DNA of 64,000 bases from Autumnicola edwardsiae (GTDB lineage: Bacteria; Bacteroidota; Bacteroidia; Flavobacteriales; Flavobacteriaceae): assembly GCF_031846505.1 (NCBI RefSeq), contig NZ_JAVRHP010000001.1, positions 62,001 to 126,000 of the forward strand, in the 5' to 3' direction. This document shows positions 34,976 to 43,488 of this stretch, piece by piece. Within the stretch, counting starts at the first letter, position 1. The number at the start of each line of letters is the position of its first letter. The notes beneath the pieces are model-generated. The model did not search any database. It worked only from the letters and a program-made list of their open reading frames with translations, and was not told the DNA's origin. The position numbers and the translations under genes are program-made.

Positions 34976-36235
34976 ATGCGCCAGCTCATTATAAAAATTC
35001 CGAAGGGACATAAAGATAAGGTTTTAGACACTGTTTCGGAATTTGAGGGGAAAAACACTATTGATCTCTCTTCAGAAAAAGAAGATGTTTTCCTGGTTTT
35101 TCTTTCAAATAATAAGGTAAACGATTTTCTAAAAAAGCTTGATGCTTTTGAACAACCGGAAATCAGTTTAATTCCCAGAGGTGTAATTACGCTTTACCCT
35201 CCCGCAAATGAAGCCCCGGAACAGGTCGCCGATGTAAAACCAAAGAGTTCTATGGAAATCTACCTGGGCGGCATCCAAAGCGTAGGTTCTATTTTTGGGT
35301 TAGTTGGTTATTCCATAGCTGCAGGAATCATTGTGTGGATTGGACTATACACCACAACTGTATATCTGCTGGTGGCCGCCATGCTGGTGGCACCTTTCGC
35401 CGGACCGGCGATGAATGCGGCTCTGGCCACTGCCTCGGGAAAAATGCCACTTCTAAAGAGCAGCCTGATGCGTTACGGACTCGCGATTACAAGCGGGATT
35501 GCTACCAGTTTCATTTTATCCGCAATTTTCCCGTTAGAAACCCTGACTCCTCTTATGGTGGAAGTGAGCCACGTTTCTCGGGTAGCTTTGTTTTTGCCTA
35601 TTATTTCGGGTTTTGCGGGAGCTATTAATATCTGCCAGTCTGAAAGAGATAGCCTTGTCTCTGGTGCCGCCGTCGGAATTTTGGTAGCTGCTTCCCTTGC
35701 ACCGCCTGTTGGACTGGTTGGTGCCGGGATTTATATAATGGATTGGGAAGTTGTTTTTAGCAGTATTTTCAGGATCGTACTACAGCTGCTGGGAATTCAT
35801 CTTGCCGCTACTCTGGTGTTTTATTTCTACGGAAAAGTTACCCCCACGGGCGTCCGCTTTCTTAAAGGCAGCAAAAAAGTAGCAATCACCACCAGCAGCA
35901 TTGTGATACTGGGCATAGGCGCAATGATCTTCTGGCAGTTCAGTAAGCCGCCATTTTTGCGCAAGGCCAGCATGAATACCGAATTAACCGAAAGAATGGA
36001 CAACGAACTAAAGAATCTGAATTATATCAGGATAATTAATAAGAACGTAACTTTTACCAACACCAAAATCAACGACAAACCTACGGTAAACTTTCAGGCT
36101 ACCGTTTTACCGAAAGACACACTCATTTCAGATGAAGCTTTAAAAAATGCAATTATCAATCACCTTAAAGAAAATGTCAATTACCAGAATGAAAATATTC
36201 ATAAGGTATATCAGATTAATGTGGTAAGGGAGTAA
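34976..36235 (+). CDS. DUF389 family membrane protein
   Basis: 419 aa. The N-terminal ~80 residues form a ferredoxin-like soluble domain (QLIIKIPKGHKDKVLDTVSEF). About six membrane helices follow (about residues 100-330), including AAMLVAPFAGPAMNAALATASG, typical of DUF389, and SGFAGAINICQSERDSLVSG. The C-terminal 90 residues are soluble again. DUF389 members are thought to be envelope transporters or stress proteins but no activity is established to my knowledge. Monocistronic; convergent with the hicB gene. Confidence 0.87.
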   Translation: MRQLIIKIPKGHKDKVLDTVSEFEGKNTIDLSSEKEDVFLVFLSNNKVNDFLKKLDAFEQPEISLIPRGVITLYPPANEAPEQVADVKPKSSMEIYLGGIQSVGSIFGLVGYSIAAGIIVWIGLYTTTVYLLVAAMLVAPFAGPAMNAALATASGKMPLLKSSLMRYGLAITSGIATSFILSAIFPLETLTPLMVEVSHVSRVALFLPIISGFAGAINICQSERDSLVSGAAVGILVAASLAPPVGLVGAGIYIMDWEVVFSSIFRIVLQLLGIHLAATLVFYFYGKVTPTGVRFLKGSKKVAITTSSIVILGIGAMIFWQFSKPPFLRKASMNTELTERMDNELKNLNYIRIINKNVTFTNTKINDKPTVNFQATVLPKDTLISDEALKNAIINHLKENVNYQNENIHKVYQINVVRE

Positions 36236-36297
36236 TTTCGATAGGATTTTAAAAGCAGCCTAAAAACTTTTGAAGATAATATCACTAAAATTATAAT

Positions 36298-36711
36298 TTA
36301 AGTGAAATGAACGCTCATTAATTCCTTACCTAATTTATGTAAACCCTTCTCTATTTTTAAAGATTTTTCATCGCTCAGTTTTACAAATCCTCTTGATATT
36401 TTCCTGATGTAGTTAGGGCTTTCCCCGATTGCCTCGGCAAATGCTGATTTATTTATAAATTTAAATTCTTCAAAGAATTGTTGAATATCAAGATAAAATT
36501 CAATTTCTGAATTCTTTAAAACTTCTGCTTCTTTAATTTTTTTCTGCTCTTCTAAATATTCAATCTGGTACTCGATAACCTCCTGAATATTTTCCTTCAC
36601 TTCCTGGATATTTTCGCCGGCAGTGTAAATAGCCGGATATTCTTTTGCATATGCACTATAACCAGTACCAGATTTTTCCAGAAGTATTGGTAATTTAGTT
36701 TTATGTTCCAT
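36298..36711 (-). CDS. hicB: HicB-type antitoxin with C-terminal helix-turn-helix
   Basis: 137 aa. The N-terminal HicB fold shows the partial RNase-H-like pattern LPILLEKSGTGYSAYAKEYP and AIYTAGENIQEVKENIQEVIEYQIEYLEE. The C-terminal part (about 80-137) contains an XRE-like DNA-binding segment KSAFAEAIGESPNYIRKISRG. It should neutralise HicA and repress the pair's promoter. Placed 47 bp after hicA in the toxin-first order usual for hicAB. The relatively wide gap is slightly unusual, since hicA and hicB are often closer. Confidence 0.85.
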   Translation of the reverse strand: MEHKTKLPILLEKSGTGYSAYAKEYPAIYTAGENIQEVKENIQEVIEYQIEYLEEQKKIKEAEVLKNSEIEFYLDIQQFFEEFKFINKSAFAEAIGESPNYIRKISRGFVKLSDEKSLKIEKGLHKLGKELMSVHFT

Positions 36712-36758
36712 TGTTGACGTTGATCGTTATTGATGTTATTGCTAAGTTTAAAATGGCA

Positions 36759-36944
36759 TTAACTGAGCCCCGCATCTTTTAAAATACTCCTTTCTGTTCC
36801 CTTCTTCAACTCCTGACTTCGATGCCGGGGGAGTGGAATTTGTCCTTTTTTAGTCGGATGCCTGTACAAGTCGTGCTTTTTTCCGTTCCTGTGGAGGTAC
36901 CACCCATCCCTCATAAGAATTTTTAGCATTTCGCTTACTTTCAC
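36759..36944 (-). CDS. hicA: HicA-type mRNA interferase toxin
   Basis: 61 aa, typical HicA length. Double-stranded-RNA-binding-like fold: SEMLKILMRDGWYLHRNGKKHDLYRHP with the catalytic histidine in the KKHDLY segment (His23-24 region; the family consensus is G-S-H-x-x-Y/F), then GQIPLPRHRSQELKKGTERSILKDAGL. It cleaves mRNA when free. First gene of the hicAB pair; promoter and a candidate operator are directly upstream. Confidence 0.9.
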   Translation of the reverse strand: MKVSEMLKILMRDGWYLHRNGKKHDLYRHPTKKGQIPLPRHRSQELKKGTERSILKDAGLS

Positions 36945-36963
36945 TAATAAGAACTTTAAATTA

Positions 36964-36990
36964 CAAATATAAGGAACAGAAATGTTCTTT
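36964..36990 (-). promoter_or_regulatory. hicAB promoter with candidate operator palindrome
   Basis: Minus-strand TATATTTG (complement of 36964-36971) is the -7 element, 20 bp before the hicA ATG. Immediately upstream, AAGGAACA-gaaa-TGTTCTTT (36971-36990) is a near-perfect 8-bp inverted repeat, well placed for autorepression by the HTH of HicB. Confidence 0.5.
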
Positions 36991-37056
36991 ACAGTACTAA
37001 GAAAATTTGAATTATTTTTTTCTATTAAAAATTACGAGTATCTATAAAATCAACCT

Positions 37057-37251
37057 CTAATCTTTCTCTTTTATTCTTTGGGTGCAAACGGGAATAAGAA
37101 CTACAAGATTAATTAGAAAAATCAGCAAAAAAGCCAGCGAAAGTCCTGTAATTACATAGTAGGTATCGTATGTATTAAGGCTGAAAAATTCTTTCCTAAG
37201 TAAAATTCCACAGATCAAAATTAGAACAGATAAAAACAAGGTATACTTCAC
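37057..37251 (-). CDS. Small two-helix membrane protein
   Basis: 64 aa, not recognised. Two hydrophobic helices (about 3-18 and 31-53) with RKEFFSLNTYDTYYVIT between them and a short basic tail. It lies 9 bp before the DUF5689 gene stop on the minus strand, so it could be the last gene of that unit or simply an orphan. The amino-acid pattern is credible for a real membrane peptide, but no family is visible. Confidence 0.5.
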   Translation of the reverse strand: MKYTLFLSVLILICGILLRKEFFSLNTYDTYYVITGLSLAFLLIFLINLVVLIPVCTQRIKEKD

Positions 37252-37260
37252 GCTGCCAAT

Positions 37261-38661
37261 TTAGTTAGAAAATCCTGTCACCCTCACATTATCGACATCA
37301 TAAGTAGTGGTTTTGTCGGGAATTCCTCCAAGATAGTGAAATCCAAAGTGCACTGTGCCTTCCAAACAGGAAATATCAATTTTTGTATGGGTGTAGGCGG
37401 TACCGTTTTGGCTGGTGGGTCCCATGGGGATATTCGCCTCCAGAAGCTGCCATTCAGTAGTTTTAGGATTTCCGGTAAAATTTGTGGTCACGTAGATATC
37501 TAATATCGTGGCATTATCAAAGGAGGCCATAACATCTGCGGAAAACACTTCTCCTGTGCTCCCGCTAAGGTCTATGCCCGGAGTTACGAGCCATGCCTCC
37601 AGAAGATTCTCGGTAGTATTGTAAGCTGAAATCCTGAAATATCGGTTACCGTTCCTGGTTCCCGGTTTAAATTTTTCACTGCCGCCACTAACATTCACGT
37701 TCCTCCAGTCCCGGTTTCTTAAAGCGGTTAAGGTAGTGACATCAGTAAAGTCTTCATTAAAAATCACCTCAGGCCCTTCAGTAAGATTTTCACCACATTT
37801 AAAGAATACCGGGTCACATCTTTCTCCTGAAAATTCCAAATCGCGGGGAGTATTCAACACCAGCGCGTAAAAATCATCATAAAAATCCCGACTTAAAACT
37901 GCCTTTACACTTCCCGATTGCTGCGGAAGCAGCAAAGATCGAAAATCGGCAAAAGTACTTGTACTCAACATTGCAGTCGCGCCAGATGCACAACTTTCCA
38001 GTTGTCGCACCCCATCGTACTCATCTACATTTTCTGAAGCAAAAGAAAAAATATGCTCATTTCTTACCAGGTTTCGGTTAAATTGGACATTCTCCACCTG
38101 CACAAAAAGGTTCTTATAACGATCACTGAAATCTGTTATCTTTAACTTGAGCGGAACGATTCCCGCTGTGACTTCAGAGCGGATAAGATGTTCGTCGATT
38201 AAAGAATTAGGAATGGCCACCACGTCTCCCCTGTTTTGGATCCCCAATTGAAGAACTCCATTGTTATACCACAAACTAAGGGCATCGGGTTTTACAAACA
38301 CCTTTCTTCCAAAGTTAAAGCTGTCGTGAAGGGAATTATCATCTACTAAAATCACAATTCCCGAAGTGGGATTTTCCGGTTTGTCCTGCAGCACCAGTTC
38401 TTTATAAAAATTGCCACCTTCATCACTGGAAACCACATAAGCTTCAAAATAAATCCCGGTGTCCTGAAACGTATAAATTTCACCGGTTTCTATATTAAAA
38501 TTTCCTTTCACCGCAGAAATACTGGTTAAGTTTCCCTCTACCACTACCTCTTTTTCTTCAATTTCCGGCAGGTCAAAATCATCGGTCTGCACACAGGAAG
38601 TTAGGAACAGGAGTATTGCTGCAGTGCCTGCAAAAAGATTTTTTCTAATATTTTCTTTCAT
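37261..38661 (-). CDS. DUF5689 surface lipoprotein, partner of the upstream TonB-dependent receptor
   Basis: 466 aa. Lipobox FLTSC gives cysteine 23, then VQTDDFDLPEIEE, an acidic surface-export type N-terminus. The first two thirds match DUF5689: OB-fold-like strands with FEAYVVSSDEGGNFYKELVLQD and VDDNSLHDSFNFGRKVFVKPDALSLWYNNG. The last ~170 residues form a jelly-roll like that of choice-of-anchor J modules (FNEDFTDVTTLTALRNRDWRN, YFRISAYNTTENLLEAWLVTP, VHFGFHYLGG). DUF5689 lipoproteins frequently neighbour TBDRs and EEP nucleases, as here. It probably binds substrate at the surface, replacing the SusD role; this is inference. Confidence 0.82.
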   Translation of the reverse strand: MKENIRKNLFAGTAAILLFLTSCVQTDDFDLPEIEEKEVVVEGNLTSISAVKGNFNIETGEIYTFQDTGIYFEAYVVSSDEGGNFYKELVLQDKPENPTSGIVILVDDNSLHDSFNFGRKVFVKPDALSLWYNNGVLQLGIQNRGDVVAIPNSLIDEHLIRSEVTAGIVPLKLKITDFSDRYKNLFVQVENVQFNRNLVRNEHIFSFASENVDEYDGVRQLESCASGATAMLSTSTFADFRSLLLPQQSGSVKAVLSRDFYDDFYALVLNTPRDLEFSGERCDPVFFKCGENLTEGPEVIFNEDFTDVTTLTALRNRDWRNVNVSGGSEKFKPGTRNGNRYFRISAYNTTENLLEAWLVTPGIDLSGSTGEVFSADVMASFDNATILDIYVTTNFTGNPKTTEWQLLEANIPMGPTSQNGTAYTHTKIDISCLEGTVHFGFHYLGGIPDKTTTYDVDNVRVTGFSN

Positions 38662-38752
38662 AATAAAGCTAATAAACGTTTAAAATTAACACCTATGTTA
38701 TTACAAGGCTCCAGTTGTTTCTTTAAATAAATTTTTTAAACCTCTTTTTAAA

Positions 38753-38779
38753 CCTACAAGGTTTTAAAAACCTTGCAGG
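38753..38779. repeat. Palindromic intergenic repeat (AACCT..AGGTT type)
   Basis: CCTACAAGGTTTT / AAAACCTTGCAGG with one mismatch, in the 142-bp gap between the TBDR and DUF5689 genes. It could attenuate transcription between them, but its sequence belongs with the palindrome at 31933. Confidence 0.7.
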
Positions 38780-38803
38780 ATAATCTCGCACTTCGCAGGA
38801 TTT

Positions 38804-41632
38804 CTAAAATCTTATATAAACATTAATGTAGTACGTGCTGCCGTTTCCGTACCAGTATCTGGAGCCAAAAAGCGGCTGGTCCCTTTCAAAATCTTCTTTT
38901 AGACTCAGGAAATTTGCATTCCGCGATTGCTCATAGCCTCCCGTTTTGTACAACACATCAAAAATATTGTTTAGGCTGCAGAAGAATCCCAGGTAATAAT
39001 CTTTGATTCGCCAGGACTTACCGCCAATGGCGTTTACAAGGATATAATCGTCAAACTGCTCCTGCTTTAGCATCTCGAGTGCCAGCTGTTCATCATAATC
39101 CAAAATCGGCAGACCATCGGAATCTATCCTGAAATTTGCTGTTCTGCTAAGCGGACTCACATCTGCAAAGCCATGTGAAAAGAAATTAACCGTAGTCCCA
39201 AACCACCAGTAATCGGGATCGCGGTATTCAAATCCAATTTGTGCCGCACGTTGCGGGCCGCCGGAAATACGGTAATTCTTCAAATATGATTCCCCATAAT
39301 CAACAGCATCTTCAAAACTGCTGGAAGTGAGGTAAAGCTTGGGATTATTGGCATACATATATTGCCCTACTGCCGCTGCTGCTTTTAACTTGATGGTGGA
39401 GGTCAGCTGACTTTCAGCTCCAAATTCCACTCCCAGATGTTGTTTGTCTATTCCTGTTAAGACTTCCTGCACAAAAGCTGTGGTTCCGGTTCTTCCCAGG
39501 CCGGAAAGACCGTCGGCATAGTAGAAAGAGATTTCGGTGGCGTCAAGAATTTCAGTGTAATAACCGGTGAGGCGCAGGTTTAATTTTGGAGAACGAAAGC
39601 GGTAACTCAAATCACCGAATTGTAACTTTTCACTTTCCAGCCCTTCAACAACTTCATTATTCAGGCGGGAGTTTGAAAATGAATTCCGCAAATTTGGTGC
39701 TTTAGTGTAGTAAGCAGCATTAGTTGTAAAAAGATGTTTTCCAGAAAGTTTATACGTAGCACCGGTCTTTAGGCCGATATTTGTAAAATTTAACTTCTCG
39801 CTTTTACCCAGTGAATTATCGGGATAAATTCCATTTTGAAAAAGTCCGTTGCGCTCATAGGCGGTTTGGGAAATATTCCCTGCCAAAAAGAAGTCAAATC
39901 TGCTAAACTTGTACTGAATTTGAGCAAATGCTTCGGCTATACTTGAAAAAAGTTCATAATTGTACTTAAACCGGTACCCTTCAGTAACAATTCTATTCCT
40001 GTTTCGCAAATCACTTTGTGCGGCATCAGCTTCAGTCGTTTCTGTGGTTGCTTCAGCAAAAAAATCAATGTCCAGATATCCGTTTCCGCCCAAAAGATCC
40101 TTTATGCTTGCGAAATTTGCACTTTTTAGGCTCGAATAGCTGATTTTTGCATTCAGTTCTACGTTTTCCTTCAGTCTTGCAGTTAAAATAGAATTTGCTG
40201 TAACCAGATTATCATCATTACGATCTTCAGCAATTACGTAAATAGAATTCCCGCCTGTGGCAGCTTCATTTAAATTTGCTTTATACAAAGAGGACCAGTC
40301 AATTTGGCCATTATCGATAAACTGTTGTTGTGCACGATAAGCAGATTCGTAATTGGCATTATTTTCAAACCTTAAAAAATATCCCGGCAGTTTTTGATAA
40401 TAGGCAGGATCTGGATTTGCACCGCCACCTATAAAACTTTCCTGGCCGTTGAAGGTAACGCGATTTGTACCACCAAAATCGATCCTGGAATTGCCCACGC
40501 TGCCAAATTGATAAGACAGATTGTTGTTTAGCTGAATTTTATCTGAAATTTGCCAAAAATGGTTCAGCATAAAAACCGGCTCCTTGATTTCCCTAAGCCT
40601 GGAGTTGCGGATCTTACCATCCTGATCGCCCCAAAAGGAATTGTACCGCCGGCCTTTCAGTTCAAAAACCTCTTTGGTATTTGCTGAAGATTTTCCGCGG
40701 ATATTTGGAGTGTAGAAAGCAGTAAAATTGAGGGAATGTTTTGAATTAAGCTTCTTTTCAGCCGCAACAAAAACAGAATTGGCATCATAAACGGTTCCAT
40801 CAATATAACCTTCTTCAGCAAACCTTCTGGAAACCGAAACAGAATACCACCAGTCATGAGGCAATTCCCCGGAATTATAAGTGGCCATGATCCTGCCCGC
40901 ATAACTGCGGTTTGATGCCGCGTAAGAAATCCTGCCGCCTTCGCCATATTCTGAAGCCCGCATAATGATATTTGTAGTTCCTGCGAGTCCGCCAAAACTC
41001 ACTTCGGAAGGAGAAATTCCCATAGAAAAAATCTGTGTACGCTGCACATCATTAAGTCCGCCCCAATTGCTCCATTGCGGCCTGCCGTTGAAGATTTTAT
41101 TCATCTCCATGCCATTAATCAGCAATTTCCCCTGCTCGCTATCAAAGCCCCTGGGACGAAAAAACGTAGCGCTAAAATCGAAAGCTGCCGCGTTTAGAAA
41201 AACATCTCTGGAAGCCTGTAAAAGTCCCGAAAGATTATCAAAACTACCTTCTTCTTCATTTAATTCATTATCAGAAAGGCTAATGGTGCCTATCTGCCTT
41301 TGTTCTTCAGATAAATCTGGCGTTAGAAGAATCTCGCCTAAATTCCTGATTTCACCTTTTATGATTAACACAGGTATTCGCTGCCGGGCATATCCAAATT
41401 TAGATAACACCAGAACCTGATTACCTTCCGGAATCTCTTCGGAAGAAAAAATAAATACGCCACTGGCATCACTTTCCGTTTCCAGGAAAGTACCTTCCAT
41501 TTGAATTTTCACCGATCTGATTTCCTCCAAAGAATAGCCGTCTACGACACTTCCCGTAATGGAGGTTGACTGTGAAAGTGAAGTGTAGGGAAACCAAATC
41601 CACAGCAACATCAGAAGAAATTTGTTCCCCAT
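38804..41632 (-). CDS. TonB-dependent receptor paired with DUF5689 lipoprotein and EEP nuclease
   Basis: 942 aa. Signal peptide (about 1-20, ending SLSQ), carboxypeptidase regulatory-like beta-sandwich (about 23-105; ITGSVVDGYSLEEIRSVKIQM), plug (about 115-235; ATFFRPRGFDSEQGKLLING, and LAGTTNIIMRASEYGEGG) and a large barrel ending in YINVYIRF. It is longer than a siderophore receptor and of the size and type used for oligomer import. The plug lacks the usual long SusC-type N-terminal extension. DUF5689 follows on the same strand and the EEP nuclease is divergent 88 bp away. Confidence 0.9.
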   Translation of the reverse strand: MGNKFLLMLLWIWFPYTSLSQSTSITGSVVDGYSLEEIRSVKIQMEGTFLETESDASGVFIFSSEEIPEGNQVLVLSKFGYARQRIPVLIIKGEIRNLGEILLTPDLSEEQRQIGTISLSDNELNEEEGSFDNLSGLLQASRDVFLNAAAFDFSATFFRPRGFDSEQGKLLINGMEMNKIFNGRPQWSNWGGLNDVQRTQIFSMGISPSEVSFGGLAGTTNIIMRASEYGEGGRISYAASNRSYAGRIMATYNSGELPHDWWYSVSVSRRFAEEGYIDGTVYDANSVFVAAEKKLNSKHSLNFTAFYTPNIRGKSSANTKEVFELKGRRYNSFWGDQDGKIRNSRLREIKEPVFMLNHFWQISDKIQLNNNLSYQFGSVGNSRIDFGGTNRVTFNGQESFIGGGANPDPAYYQKLPGYFLRFENNANYESAYRAQQQFIDNGQIDWSSLYKANLNEAATGGNSIYVIAEDRNDDNLVTANSILTARLKENVELNAKISYSSLKSANFASIKDLLGGNGYLDIDFFAEATTETTEADAAQSDLRNRNRIVTEGYRFKYNYELFSSIAEAFAQIQYKFSRFDFFLAGNISQTAYERNGLFQNGIYPDNSLGKSEKLNFTNIGLKTGATYKLSGKHLFTTNAAYYTKAPNLRNSFSNSRLNNEVVEGLESEKLQFGDLSYRFRSPKLNLRLTGYYTEILDATEISFYYADGLSGLGRTGTTAFVQEVLTGIDKQHLGVEFGAESQLTSTIKLKAAAAVGQYMYANNPKLYLTSSSFEDAVDYGESYLKNYRISGGPQRAAQIGFEYRDPDYWWFGTTVNFFSHGFADVSPLSRTANFRIDSDGLPILDYDEQLALEMLKQEQFDDYILVNAIGGKSWRIKDYYLGFFCSLNNIFDVLYKTGGYEQSRNANFLSLKEDFERDQPLFGSRYWYGNGSTYYINVYIRF

Positions 41633-41720
41633 ATTTGCCCCAAAAAGTCGCGAAATATAGCAAATTATTTAATATAACTTTCATACTTTCAATAACTTAT
41701 AAAAACATGCTTAAATTTTA

Positions 41721-42818
41721 ATGAATATCTTAAAACCTCACTGTTTACGCGCACTTGCTATTTGGCTTACGTTGTTTTGCGCCAATAATTTGATGAGCCA
41801 GGAGCAAAATTCCTATAATATTTTGAGCGTTGCGTTCTACAATGCTGAAAATTTATTTGATTTTGAAGATGATCCTCTTACGTTTGACGATGACCGCACA
41901 CCTACAGGTAAAGATGTTTGGACCGAAGAAAAGTACAGGGACAAAATTGCCAAAATAAGCAGGGTACTTTCGGAAATTGGTACTGAAGTTACCGGCTCTG
42001 CACCTGCAATAATAGGTTTGTGCGAATTTGAGAACCTTGTGGTACTAGAGGCGCTGATAGATCATCCTAATCTTTCTGCAGAAAACTACGGAATTATTCA
42101 TTTTGACTCTCCTGACAGCAGAGGGATAGATGTGGGGCTTCTGTATAGAAAAGAAATCTTTACCCCCGTAAATTCGCAGTCTAGACGATTGGTTATTTTT
42201 GAAGCCGAAAATCCTTCTAAGCGTGTTTATACGCGGGACCAATTGGTAGTAAGCGGGATTTTAGATGGTGATGAGATTCACTTTATTGTTAATCACTGGC
42301 CGTCCCGAAGCGGCGGGGAAGCAAAAAGCAGTTACCGCAGAGAAAAAGCTGCCGCTTTAAACAGGCAGATTATCGATTCCCTGTACCAGATAAACCCGTA
42401 TTCCAGAATTATTAGTATGGGAGATTTCAATGACGATCCTACGAACAGATCTTTTAAAAAAGTTCTAAAAACAAAAGGTTCAAAAGAAAATCTGAAATTT
42501 CAGGAGCTTTATAACCCTATGGAGAAAATGCTAAAGGAAGGCCATGGCACGCTTGCCTATCGTGACAGTTGGAATTTGTTCGACCAGATTATTGTAAGTC
42601 AGGCATTAGCAGGAACAGATTACAGCAGTTATCAGTTTTACCGGGCGGGCATTTTTAATAAGGCTTACCTGGTCACGCCTGGCGGACAATATAAAGGATA
42701 TCCCTATAGAAGTTATGGTTATGGTGGATATACCGGCGGTTACAGTGACCACTTTCCGGTGTATGTTTACCTCATAAAATCTCAATCCCCCTCTAGCTCC
42801 CCCAAAGGGGGAGGATAA
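41721..42818 (+). CDS. Secreted endonuclease/exonuclease/phosphatase (EEP) family nuclease
   Basis: 365 aa. Signal peptide about 1-26 (ending LMSQ). All EEP-fold motifs are visible: FYNAENLFDFEDD near 38 (Asn and Asp), CEFEN (Glu metal ligand), RGIDVGLLYRK, NHWPSRSGG (catalytic His), GDFNDDP (Asp/Asn) and SDHFPV at the end. The inserted stretch FDDDRTPTGKDVWTEEKYRDKI after the first motif is typical of Bacteroidota exported members. It should cut DNA/RNA or remove phosphate. The last 11 codons (SQSPSSSPKGG..) come from a dispersed palindromic repeat, so the natural C-terminus was probably at or just after YLIK. Confidence 0.88.
   Translation: MNILKPHCLRALAIWLTLFCANNLMSQEQNSYNILSVAFYNAENLFDFEDDPLTFDDDRTPTGKDVWTEEKYRDKIAKISRVLSEIGTEVTGSAPAIIGLCEFENLVVLEALIDHPNLSAENYGIIHFDSPDSRGIDVGLLYRKEIFTPVNSQSRRLVIFEAENPSKRVYTRDQLVVSGILDGDEIHFIVNHWPSRSGGEAKSSYRREKAAALNRQIIDSLYQINPYSRIISMGDFNDDPTNRSFKKVLKTKGSKENLKFQELYNPMEKMLKEGHGTLAYRDSWNLFDQIIVSQALAGTDYSSYQFYRAGIFNKAYLVTPGGQYKGYPYRSYGYGGYTGGYSDHFPVYVYLIKSQSPSSSPKGGG
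42783..42816. repeat. Dispersed CTCCCCC/GGGGGAG palindrome overlapping the EEP nuclease stop
   Basis: Core stem CTCCCCC (42797-42803) / GGGGGAG (42807-42813) with an AAA loop, preceded by CAATCCCCCTCTAG. I recall near-identical elements scattered through flavobacterial genomes. It supplies the last codons and the TAA stop (42816-42818) of the nuclease gene and may act as its transcription terminator. Confidence 0.65.
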
Positions 42819-42900
42819 TTTAATTCTTTCAATTAAAACCTACACACAAAAGTGTTCTGTACCAAAACTCCTTTCTCTTCGGCAAATGCCAGATTTGAAA

Positions 42901-43335
42901 TTAAAACCAGGCATCCCAGGGAATCCTGGTAAGGATCACCAGTAGACCCAGTGTATAAAAAATTGCCAGAACCTTAAATTTTGGCCTGGAAGTCAGTTTC
43001 TTTTTGTGCTTGGAATAACCAATGGTAATTAGAGCTAAAGCTATAATCATCATCAAAGGGTGTTCTACCAAATACAACCTCAGGCTGCTGTTACCCATAA
43101 CTTCACCCATACCGCCATCGAATCTGGCAAGGTTCCCGGGAGTTAGATAAAGCACAATACCAATTAAGAGCTGAATATGGGAAACGATTAAAGTAAATAA
43201 GGCAATCCTGAAATTGGTTGCACTGTATTCCTTGTTACTGGCAAAGCCTATTATAGCGTTAAAAGATGCTATAAGCAAAACAATAAGTACCAAATAGGCC
43301 CAATAAGAATGGATAAACTGAACAGTAGTGTACAT
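42901..43335 (-). CDS. Four-helix membrane protein, cytochrome-b-like
   Basis: 144 aa with four membrane helices (about 10-30, 42-63, 88-105 and 121-138). Histidines on helices (HSYWAY at residue 9, IVSHIQLLIG in helix 2, VEHPLMMIIA before helix 3) make haem binding of the cytochrome b561 kind conceivable. Homologues in flavobacteria are usually labelled cytochrome b or hypothetical; I treat the function as unproven. It has its own position between two nuclease genes, but nothing links it to them; a terminator separates it from the endonuclease I gene. Confidence 0.75.
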   Translation of the reverse strand: MYTTVQFIHSYWAYLVLIVLLIASFNAIIGFASNKEYSATNFRIALFTLIVSHIQLLIGIVLYLTPGNLARFDGGMGEVMGNSSLRLYLVEHPLMMIIALALITIGYSKHKKKLTSRPKFKVLAIFYTLGLLVILTRIPWDAWF

Positions 43336-43370
43336 GAGGTTTTAAATTTTGATAAAGATACTCAAACACA

Positions 43371-43402
43371 AAAAAACGCCCCATATTATGGGACGTTTTT
43401 TA
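43371..43402 (-). terminator. Terminator after the endonuclease I gene
   Basis: Stem AAAAAACG.CCCATA / TATGGG.CGTTTTTT (one mismatch); on the minus strand it ends in a T-run about 90 bp after the endonuclease stop. Confidence 0.75.
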
Positions 43403-43488
43403 GATATCTGAAGGTATTTACTTAAAATCTGGAAGCTATAATTGCATTCCAAATCCTAATCATTTAATAAACTTGTTATTTCTAACGT

